DNA from: JAEMQF01 sp963850525
GTDB lineage: Bacteria > Pseudomonadota > Gammaproteobacteria > Burkholderiales > Burkholderiaceae_C
NCBI GenBank assembly: GCA_963850525.1
Contig: CAWKLQ010000012.1
Span: 62,001-126,000 of the forward strand
Length of the DNA stretch: 64,000 nt
Direction of reading: 5' to 3'
Of this stretch, positions 58,113 through 64,000 are shown in pieces. The notes under the pieces are model-generated. The model saw nothing but the letters and a program-made list of their open reading frames with translations. It did not search any database and was not told the DNA's origin. Numbering within the stretch: position 1 is the first letter of the stretch; each line of letters starts with the position of its first letter. Both the position numbers and the translations under genes were made by a program.

Positions 58113-58172
58113 GGCTAACCCTGGCATCAAGCCGACCTGCCTCCGGCAGGCGGCTTATGCCTCACGTTGGGC
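58113..58172 (+). other. attC site 14 (short)
   Basis: 60 nt; R'' GGCTAAC, R' GTTGGGC. One mismatch to the complement of the cassette 14 start (expected CGCTAAC). Confidence 0.9.
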
Positions 58173-58738
58173 GGCACGCAATCGCGGTGGCGCAATGCGT
58201 TCTTTGTCTTGCTTTGTCAGCCAGTCCGCAGCATGAAGAGACGTTACGCTTCGCTCCTACCGTTGCGCCCGCTCGAAGGCTCCTATCCAAGTCTGCGAGG
58301 GCTGTCCGTCCTTCGGCGGCCAGCGCACGGTCTGCGTCCTTTCACCACCGCCGCTTTCAGCCGCTCGTTCTGTCGCGCTGCGTGGCCACGAATGTCGTCA
58401 CTCGCAAATCTGCGGCCATTCGCAGCGGCGTCCTGCCACTGTCTGAGCAAGCTGCCGCTAGAGCCCATCGCGGTTCGCCGCAGAAGCAGGTCACACGCAA
58501 TCGCTGAAATGCCTTGTTCGTTCATCGCGCAGGGTACGTCAGCTACAGAATCTCTGCGTCAACCAAGCACCGCCATGCATTCCCCGTGCAGACAGAGGCA
58601 CGTCAACAAACTACTGAGTCGGTGCATACTCGTTTCGTAGCGCGTTTCACCACTCATGCAATTCAGCGAGCCGCCCAACCCTTCGTTCCACCCGACGTGC
58701 TCCGGGCTGCGCCCTCCGCACGCGGGTGAACTCAAACG
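58167..58738 (+). repeat. Cassette 15, gene-less; identical to cassette 18
   Basis: A 572-nt cassette that recurs at 60655-61226 (offset 2488 nt) with the same sequence in every frame compared. It carries the shared 25-nt core at 58301-58325. No protein-like frame with a start signal on either strand; the open frames are Arg/Ser/Ala-rich. Confidence 0.85.
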
Positions 58739-58744
58739 TTGGGC
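58673..58744 (+). other. attC site 15
   Basis: 72 nt; R'' GCCCAAC, R' GTTGGGC. Confidence 0.93.
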
Positions 58745-58952
58745 GTCACAGGCGGGTGGTCTGGCGCAAGTCGTACGCTAACTCGGCGAAGGACAAGTTG
58801 TGCCTTCCGGCCCGGCCGGGCGGCGCCCCTTGTCATGTTGGCGCGACAGGCGGATAGTTGGGGTTGCGCCGGCACCGTGGCAAGCGGCACAAATGCGACA
58901 AGTGGTTTCTCGTCCGGGTACGCATTCCCATCTCGGCGCTTGGAGCAAGCAA

Positions 58953-59252
58953 ATGATCACTCTCATTCGGGAAGTAGGCATCCTTCCGGGCAAGGTCGCT
59001 GCCGGAGTTGCTTTCGCTATTGAGATCAATGCCTACGTAAAGGACAAACATGGCTTAGACATCGAGGTGGTCCGTCCAGTTGGCGCAAATCCACAGCGCG
59101 TCGCATGGTGCGCTCGCCACAAGGACTTGGCGGCGCTGGAGGCGGCAACCAACAAGTTGAACGGCGACAAGCGCTTTGCTGAGTTGGCAGCAAAGTCGGC
59201 CGAGCTCTGGGTTCCGGGTACGATGCAAGACGCGATCTGGCAAAGCGTTTGA
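58953..59252 (+). CDS. Small hypothetical protein (cassette 16)
   Basis: A 99-residue protein from ATG 58953 with GGAG at 58942. It opens ITLIREVGILPGKVAAGVAFAIEINAYVKDKHGLD and continues with VRPVGANPQRVAWCARHKDLAALEAATNKL, a ferredoxin-like alpha/beta pattern similar in outline to small dimeric alpha-beta-barrel proteins. No family assigned. The gene starts 214 nt inside its cassette, so an internal promoter is possible; the 58745-58952 leader has no gene. Confidence 0.72.
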   Translation: MITLIREVGILPGKVAAGVAFAIEINAYVKDKHGLDIEVVRPVGANPQRVAWCARHKDLAALEAATNKLNGDKRFAELAAKSAELWVPGTMQDAIWQSV

Positions 59253-59317
59253 AGGCGGCATGGCACCTGGCAGTGCGCTGATAACTCACTGGGCCAGCTG
59301 CGAACGCATGTGGTGAC

Positions 59318-59389
59318 GCCCAACCCTTCGGTCGAGCCGACCGCTTCCGGCCTGCGGCCTCCAGCGGCGGCTCACCTCAAACGTTCGGC
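59318..59389 (+). other. attC site 16
   Basis: 72 nt; R'' GCCCAAC, R' GTTCGGC. Confidence 0.93.
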
Positions 59390-59428
59390 CCCACAATTCC
59401 AAGCTGCGACACCTTATGAAGGTCAGTC

Positions 59429-60574
59429 ATGCGCAACAAGATATCCATTTGGCGTCTCGGCTTTTCTGGTTCGCTAGCACTGCTGCTTGCGGCGTGTGGA
59501 GGTGGGGGCGGAGATACGTCGGTTGCTCAAGTCCCAGTCGTCCCGCCGGCGGCCATACCCGGAGATCCTGCATTTTCCAGCAGCTGCGGCAACGCCCCGG
59601 GCCGTGTGTCGATCGGGCCCTTCCGAACACAGGTGGGCGACTGCTTCATCTCATACCAGATCACTGCTCCCGAGTTAGCTGAATTCCACGCTAACCCCTT
59701 CGGGCTGGTACCTTGGCGAAATAGGCTGCTGGATGCGGTGCGGGCAAACTTTCTTGAGCGAATCGACGTCATCGTCGTCGTCCTGGATCAGAGCACCGCT
59801 GAGAGGGGTTCACTCCCCTTCGGCGTGCTCTTCTCGGTTCAGCAGTGCTCGGTGCACAACACGGCTTGCCCGCGCTTCGGGCGTCTTGGAAATCTGTGGC
59901 TTACCGCGCGCACCGACCTCACAACCGGCCCTTCGTTGCACGAGCTACTTCATGGCTTTCACATCAATATGGCACCGCCCGGCGCCAACTACACGATACC
60001 CACGGTCGTAGACTCTCACTGGGGCTTGTCGAGCGCTGGAGGACAGCATGGTGGCTGGAGCCGAGATACGCTTGTCTCCCTGGGTGGGGGTGCGTATCAG
60101 GCTCAAGGCCCAAGACGAATCGATGGGCTCACGCGCACAGGCTTCGGAACCATTGCAAACGGCGGAAACTCTATTCCATTCAGCAACCTCGAGCTCTGGA
60201 CGATGGGGCTGATTCAGGACGCAGAACTAGAACCCGTCGATGTCGCTGAGAACCCAGTGTTCACCGACACTGAAACGTTCACGACTGGTAGGTTCACGGC
60301 AAGCGGCATCCGAACATACACCCCGGATCAGATCACGACGAGGGTCTTGCCCGGAAGTAGGCCATCTACGAGCACTCCGCGTGCATTCAGGGCTCTCATC
60401 GTACTGGCCACCACAAATGCAACGTTGCCCGGTGCAACGGTAAGCAATCTGAACTCAGACATAGAGCAGTTCTCAATGCGCTCACAGCCCGCCACAGGTT
60501 ATAACTTCTGGACGGGTACCGGCATGCGAGCAACACTTCACATGGCTACTGCTTCGGAGTTGGCAATACCTTGA
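59429..60574 (+). CDS. Putative lipoprotein with HExxH zincin motif (cassette 17)
   Basis: A 381-residue protein with a signal sequence and lipobox LLLAAC (lipid-modified Cys23), followed by a Gly run and Pro-rich linker typical of surface lipoproteins. Residues 171-178 read HELLHGFH, a HExxH zinc-peptidase motif with a third His close by. The preceding LWLTARTDLTTGPSL and following hydrophobic stretch fit a zincin active-site helix. No protease family could be named. It occupies the largest cassette (1271 nt). A secreted, anchored metallopeptidase is a reasonable hypothesis. Confidence 0.78.
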   Translation: MRNKISIWRLGFSGSLALLLAACGGGGGDTSVAQVPVVPPAAIPGDPAFSSSCGNAPGRVSIGPFRTQVGDCFISYQITAPELAEFHANPFGLVPWRNRLLDAVRANFLERIDVIVVVLDQSTAERGSLPFGVLFSVQQCSVHNTACPRFGRLGNLWLTARTDLTTGPSLHELLHGFHINMAPPGANYTIPTVVDSHWGLSSAGGQHGGWSRDTLVSLGGGAYQAQGPRRIDGLTRTGFGTIANGGNSIPFSNLELWTMGLIQDAELEPVDVAENPVFTDTETFTTGRFTASGIRTYTPDQITTRVLPGSRPSTSTPRAFRALIVLATTNATLPGATVSNLNSDIEQFSMRSQPATGYNFWTGTGMRATLHMATASELAIP

Positions 60575-60602
60575 GAATGCGCCGCCGCGTGACAGACATG
60601 GG

Positions 60603-60660
60603 GCCGAACCCTTCGTTCCACCGGACTGCCTTCGGCAGCCGGTGAACTCAAACGTTGGGC
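60603..60660 (+). other. attC site 17 (short)
   Basis: 58 nt; R'' GCCGAAC, R' GTTGGGC. R'' complements the TTCGGC start of cassette 17. Confidence 0.92.
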
Positions 60661-61226
60661 GGCACGCAATCGCGGTGGCGCAATGCGTTCTTTGTCTTGC
60701 TTTGTCAGCCAGTCCGCAGCATGAAGAGACGTTACGCTTCGCTCCTACCGTTGCGCCCGCTCGAAGGCTCCTATCCAAGTCTGCGAGGGCTGTCCGTCCT
60801 TCGGCGGCCAGCGCACGGTCTGCGTCCTTTCACCACCGCCGCTTTCAGCCGCTCGTTCTGTCGCGCTGCGTGGCCACGAATGTCGTCACTCGCAAATCTG
60901 CGGCCATTCGCAGCGGCGTCCTGCCACTGTCTGAGCAAGCTGCCGCTAGAGCCCATCGCGGTTCGCCGCAGAAGCAGGTCACACGCAATCGCTGAAATGC
61001 CTTGTTCGTTCATCGCGCAGGGTACGTCAGCTACAGAATCTCTGCGTCAACCAAGCACCGCCATGCATTCCCCGTGCAGACAGAGGCACGTCAACAAACT
61101 ACTGAGTCGGTGCATACTCGTTTCGTAGCGCGTTTCACCACTCATGCAATTCAGCGAGCCGCCCAACCCTTCGTTCCACCCGACGTGCTCCGGGCTGCGC
61201 CCTCCGCACGCGGGTGAACTCAAACG
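60655..61226 (+). repeat. Cassette 18, gene-less; identical to cassette 15
   Basis: Second copy of the 572-nt cassette at 58167-58738, including its attC body; shared core at 60789-60813. The copies are separated by two unrelated cassettes (16 and 17). Confidence 0.85.
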
Positions 61227-61232
61227 TTAGCG
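61161..61232 (+). other. attC site 18
   Basis: 72 nt; R'' GCCCAAC, R' GTTAGCG. Confidence 0.93.
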
Positions 61233-61251
61233 GGCTCAAGGACTCTCCGAC

Positions 61252-61866
61252 ATGACTGCGACCGAAAGCGACACCACCATCGCGCTCCAGGTCATCGAAG
61301 CCTGCGTCGCCCACGCCCGCCGCGCATTGGCCTCCCAGCTTCCCATCGTGGAGAGCCGCAACTACGACTTCATGCCGAGTTTCAAGGAGCTGACGATCCA
61401 ACTTTACTTGGCGGGAGTCATGTGGCGTTTCGGTGAGCAATTCGACCTACCAACCGGAGCCCGTGATCGCGGCTTCGTCTGTTTGATGTCAATGCTCGTC
61501 CGCGATGGGCTGAGTGCCAAGGAAGCTCAACTTCGCATCGCAAAGGTCAACGAAATGTCGCGCAATGACCAGGGGCAGGATACTCTGGCCATTGCAGCCG
61601 GCTATAGGGCAGAAGACGCGGATGGTTCGCTCGCTAGCGTCTTGGACACCTTTCGCGATATACCAGAACTTTCTGGCGGACCGTACAGACTTCTAGATCG
61701 CTCGAAACCGATTGCCGCGATTCTTGCGGCGGCAGGGCTAGTCATCTCGTTGCTTCTGGACAGAAGTTGGGGCGTTGCGCTCGGCATCGGCGTTGTTCTT
61801 GGAGCAACTACACTGGCCATCGCTTTAGCAATCTATCGCCAAGCAGTGAAGCCAAAGGGTCGGTAG
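61252..61866 (+). CDS. Hypothetical protein with C-terminal membrane hairpin (cassette 19)
   Basis: A 204-residue protein. The cytoplasmic-looking N-terminal 145 residues include FMPSFKELTIQLYLAGVMWRFGEQFDL. Two adjacent membrane segments follow (IAAILAAAGLVISLLL and WGVALGIGVVLGATTLAIALAIY), and the C-terminus is basic. No family recognised. The start lies 25 nt inside the cassette and the stop 26 nt before attC19. Confidence 0.75.
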   Translation: MTATESDTTIALQVIEACVAHARRALASQLPIVESRNYDFMPSFKELTIQLYLAGVMWRFGEQFDLPTGARDRGFVCLMSMLVRDGLSAKEAQLRIAKVNEMSRNDQGQDTLAIAAGYRAEDADGSLASVLDTFRDIPELSGGPYRLLDRSKPIAAILAAAGLVISLLLDRSWGVALGIGVVLGATTLAIALAIYRQAVKPKGR

Positions 61867-61891
61867 CAATGGGTCTCTTCGTTCACCAGCC

Positions 61892-61963
61892 CGCTAACCC
61901 TTCGGTCAAGCCGACGCGCTCCGGCCTGCGGCCTCCGCACGCGGCTTACCTCAAACGTTAGCC
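61892..61963 (+). other. attC site 19
   Basis: 72 nt; R'' CGCTAAC, R' GTTAGCC. R'' complements the start of cassette 19. Confidence 0.93.
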
Positions 61964-61989
61964 CTCAAACATCGACAACGGCGACGCCC

Positions 61990-62754
61990 ATGCCATCTTC
62001 AAGTGTTCATCTCTTCATCGATAACTCGAACATCTTCATTTCGTCGAAAGATGAAGCGCTGAAGCGCGAAGGCCGCACTGCCAAGAGTCTGATTCGGATT
62101 CATTTTGAACACCTACTCGAGCTCGCCCTGGCGGGTAGGCCCCTCGGCAATGTTTGTGTCGTTGGCTCAATCCCACCCGAGCAACAGGCCGTTTGGGATC
62201 GCCTTGAACGCGCCACCGGAGTAAAGCCCGAGCTGTATGAGCGAGGTGCATTCACCGGTGGCGAGCAAGGGCTCGATCGATGTCTCCAGGTTCACATGCT
62301 TAGAGCAATAAGTGACCATTCCGAACCGCAAGTGGTCGTTCTAATGACAGGCGATGGCGCAGGCTACGATGACGGAGTAGGCTTTCACGCCGACATGGAA
62401 CGCATGCACCAGGCGGGCTGGGGAGTGGAAGTCATAAGCTGGAGAGGGCATTGCCGCCGCGCACTGCGGGTGTGGGCAGAGGCCAATGGCATCTTCGTTT
62501 CTCTGGACGATCATTACGAAGCAGTTACCTTCCTAGAAGGTGGCCGCTTTGCAAAGTCTGTTGACCTTACTAGGCGCACACTTGCGACTCCGCGGCTCAG
62601 CCCGACCAGGGCGGCAGAGCAGAGGGCTCAAGTCGAAGCCGAAGCCAAGATTGCGACCCTCGAACGCCAACTGAAGGAGTTGCAGGAGTCCAAAACCGTG
62701 AAAGCACAAGCCAAGGCGAAGCATGAGAAGCGTTTCGCTCGTGGTCGGAGGTAG
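61990..62754 (+). CDS. NYN-domain (PIN-like) putative ribonuclease (cassette 20)
   Basis: A 254-residue protein. The NYN domain opens with VHLFIDNSNIFI (first acidic residue Asp11, with the N of DNSN). It continues with NVCVVGSIPPEQQAVWDRL and the second acidic cluster VVVLMTGDGAGYDDGVGF, then VEVISWRGHCRRALRVWAE. NYN proteins are metal-dependent RNases. A C-terminal coiled coil (about 205-240, EAEAKIATLERQLKELQE) and a basic tail probably mediate oligomerisation or RNA binding. The stop lies 7 nt before attC20. Confidence 0.87.
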   Translation: MPSSSVHLFIDNSNIFISSKDEALKREGRTAKSLIRIHFEHLLELALAGRPLGNVCVVGSIPPEQQAVWDRLERATGVKPELYERGAFTGGEQGLDRCLQVHMLRAISDHSEPQVVVLMTGDGAGYDDGVGFHADMERMHQAGWGVEVISWRGHCRRALRVWAEANGIFVSLDDHYEAVTFLEGGRFAKSVDLTRRTLATPRLSPTRAAEQRAQVEAEAKIATLERQLKELQESKTVKAQAKAKHEKRFARGRR

Positions 62755-62760
62755 CATGAG

Positions 62761-62818
62761 GGCTAACCCTTCGTTCCAGGCGACGCCCTTCGGGCGCGCC
62801 TGAACTCAAACGTTAGGT
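62761..62818 (+). other. attC site 20 (short)
   Basis: 58 nt; R'' GGCTAAC, R' GTTAGGT. R'' complements the start of cassette 20. Confidence 0.92.
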
Positions 62819-62831
62819 TGCAAAACCCCGC

Positions 62832-63287
62832 ATGCAGAACGTTGCCCTCTCCCGCTACACCGCTAGCTCTCTTGAGGACCTTCTCCGCCTTTGGCGCGAG
62901 AGCTTTGAACACGGAGTGGGCGTCACGGACCCTCACCCATTGGAGGAGCAGCGCGCCTTTTTCCTCAGCGAAGTGCTGCCCAAGAATTCAGTGCGCCTTG
63001 CGTTGCACGCGGGCAGTCTCGTCGGCTTCATTGCAGCTACGCCAGAATCAATCAGCCAACTCTATGTCCGAGTCACCTGCCTTGCGCAAGGCGTCGGTAG
63101 TCTCCTATTACACTGGGCAAAGGAGCAGTCCATCGGGAGCCTTTGGCTGTACACGTTTGCGCGAAACACCAATGCCCGGCGGTTCTACGAGAAGAACGGT
63201 TTCAAGGCGGTCGCTACTGGCTTCGAGCCAACGTGGAAGCTTGAGGACGTAAAGTATGAGTGGCTGCGCTCCCAAGATGCAACCTAA
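62832..63287 (+). CDS. GNAT-family N-acetyltransferase (cassette 21)
   Basis: A 151-residue acetyltransferase. The acetyl-CoA pyrophosphate loop is AQGVGSLLL (pattern Q/R-x-x-G-x-G/A) following the strand ISQLYVRVTC, and the late motif NTNARRFYEKNGFKAV is typical of GNAT. The substrate is unknown; acetyltransferase cassettes include both resistance and metabolic enzymes. ATG 62832 is 20 nt inside the cassette and the stop overlaps attC21. Confidence 0.9.
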   Translation: MQNVALSRYTASSLEDLLRLWRESFEHGVGVTDPHPLEEQRAFFLSEVLPKNSVRLALHAGSLVGFIAATPESISQLYVRVTCLAQGVGSLLLHWAKEQSIGSLWLYTFARNTNARRFYEKNGFKAVATGFEPTWKLEDVKYEWLRSQDAT

Positions 63288-63353
63288 CCTTTCGGTCAAG
63301 CCGACGCGCTCCGGCCTGCGGCCTCCGCGCGCGGCTTACCTCACACGTTAGGC
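63282..63353 (+). other. attC site 21
   Basis: 72 nt; R'' ACCTAAC, R' GTTAGGC. R'' complements the start of cassette 21. Confidence 0.93.
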
Positions 63354-63369
63354 CGCACGCGGAGACGAC

Positions 63370-63828
63370 ATGGCGGACCCAGAGCAATCAAGCGAGTTGC
63401 GGCGAGTCTGGCACCAAGGTCGCATCCCAGTGGTATTTCGTCGCCAGCGCCCAGCTGCTCTGCTCGTCAAGGTGCCTTACGCCCTCGGCAACAAGGAGTG
63501 GCTACGTGACGAGCAGCGAAACAAACCGTCCTGGGTCGCAAAGCACGGCGCGTGGGAAGTGCCGCGGTCATGGTTTGAACGCATGGTTCGCCTTTGCCTT
63601 CGTCGCTATAGTGCGTGCTATGTGGTGCAGCTTCATCGTGAGCGGCAAGTCTGTGCACCGGCCTGCTGGAACGCGGAGGGCCTTGACTGCGAATGCTCTT
63701 GCATGGGCGAGAACCATGGCACTGGTCACCCGGGTGGCCGGTGGTACGAGCTTGGCGAAACGCTCGCTGTTTCCTGGGGTGTGCAGACGTACGCTGTCCG
63801 TTTGGTGCGGAGTGGAAGTGCGGCCTAA
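63370..63828 (+). CDS. Hypothetical Cys-rich protein (cassette 22)
   Basis: A 152-residue protein from ATG 63370. It has a basic N-terminal half (FRRQRPAALLVKVPY, AWEVPRSWFERMVRLCLRRY). The central cluster CAPACWNAEGLDCECSCMG has five Cys and could bind zinc. The C-terminus ETLAVSWGVQTYAVRLV is beta-rich. No named family; proteins of this look are frequent among integron cassettes. The stop overlaps attC22. Confidence 0.75.
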   Translation: MADPEQSSELRRVWHQGRIPVVFRRQRPAALLVKVPYALGNKEWLRDEQRNKPSWVAKHGAWEVPRSWFERMVRLCLRRYSACYVVQLHRERQVCAPACWNAEGLDCECSCMGENHGTGHPGGRWYELGETLAVSWGVQTYAVRLVRSGSAA

Positions 63829-63894
63829 CCATTCGGTCAAGCCGACTCGCTCCGGGCTCCGCCCTCCGCGCGCGGCTTACCTCAAACGTTAGCG
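63823..63894 (+). other. attC site 22
   Basis: 72 nt; R'' GCCTAAC, R' GTTAGCG. R'' complements the start of cassette 22. Confidence 0.93.
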
Positions 63895-64000
63895 CCTTTG
63901 TCCGTAACTTCGATGAACACGCCGCCTTACTCAATCCACCGGCTCGCTTGGCGGGCAGCTGAGCATGGCGGCTTTGTGCACGCACGAACCGCATCGCGGT
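63889..64000. other. Cassette 23, cut by the window end
   Basis: The first 112 nt of a further cassette. It begins like cassette 14 (TTAGCGCCTTTGTCCGT, CGCCGCCTTACTCAA) and then diverges. No gene is visible yet; the array continues beyond the window. Confidence 0.7.

Noticed and set aside
49306..63894. Regularly spaced repeats suggesting a CRISPR array
   Set aside because: Spacing is 300-1270 nt, repeats are imperfect, palindromic and 58-102 nt long, and an integron integrase is adjacent; they are attC sites.

Overview
The window is GC-rich chromosomal DNA, most likely from a betaproteobacterium of the order Burkholderiales. The evidence is two Bug-type (tripartite tricarboxylate) substrate-binding proteins, an ABC_sub_bind protein, a dense set of aromatic-acid catabolic genes, and a sedentary chromosomal integron. 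The species cannot be named from the sequence. No rRNA, tRNA or CRISPR array was seen.

Region 1 (1-9.6 kb): the end of a carboxymuconolactone-decarboxylase-family gene, an RND efflux adaptor/permease pair, a Uma2-type nuclease, a VapBC toxin-antitoxin pair, a TPR protein and a gamma-glutamyltransferase. Region 2 (9.7-18.1 kb, + strand): a tight operon of amidase, ACMSD-type amidohydrolase, an unrecognised 872-residue protein, a divergent M19 dipeptidase, a Bug binding protein and an aldehyde dehydrogenase. It looks like the uptake and breakdown of an amide-containing organic acid, but the substrate is unknown. Region 3 (18.1-21.7 kb): a Doc toxin with a tiny antitoxin gene, aroE, a second Bug protein and an ABC binding protein.

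Region 4 (21.7-27.1 kb, - strand): an unusual sulfur-relay/transport cluster. It holds a TusA-like domain fused to a MetE-type catalytic domain, a PhnCDE-like ABC importer, two DsrE-family proteins and a free-standing TusA-like protein. It is followed by cydAB, in which cydA carries a frameshift. Region 5 (29.6-42.3 kb): aromatic catabolism. 3-hydroxybenzoate 6-monooxygenase and gentisate dioxygenase form one route. A - strand operon encodes NAD-type quinate/shikimate dehydrogenase, AroQ, LigI, LigA, LigB and LigC, that is, from quinate toward protocatechuate 4,5-cleavage. ligB and a small regulator-like gene next to it are frameshifted. A second RND pair follows at 42.7-47.3 kb.

Region 6 (47.4-64 kb): a chromosomal integron. 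intI is on the - strand and 22 attC sites delimit 22 complete cassettes plus one cut by the window end, all lying beyond attI. At 20 of 22 attC sites the R'' box is the exact complement of the cassette's own first bases, which fixes the boundaries. Cassettes encode HicAB, a UPF0158 protein, a PD-(D/E)XK-like protein, an NYN-domain protein, a GNAT acetyltransferase, a HEPN-like protein, a lipoprotein with a zincin motif and several unknowns. Two cassettes carry genes in reverse orientation with their own promoters and a shared operator-like motif. Several cassettes hold no convincing gene. Of these, four share a structured core motif (one of them twice) and two are identical copies, which suggests a family of non-coding cassettes.
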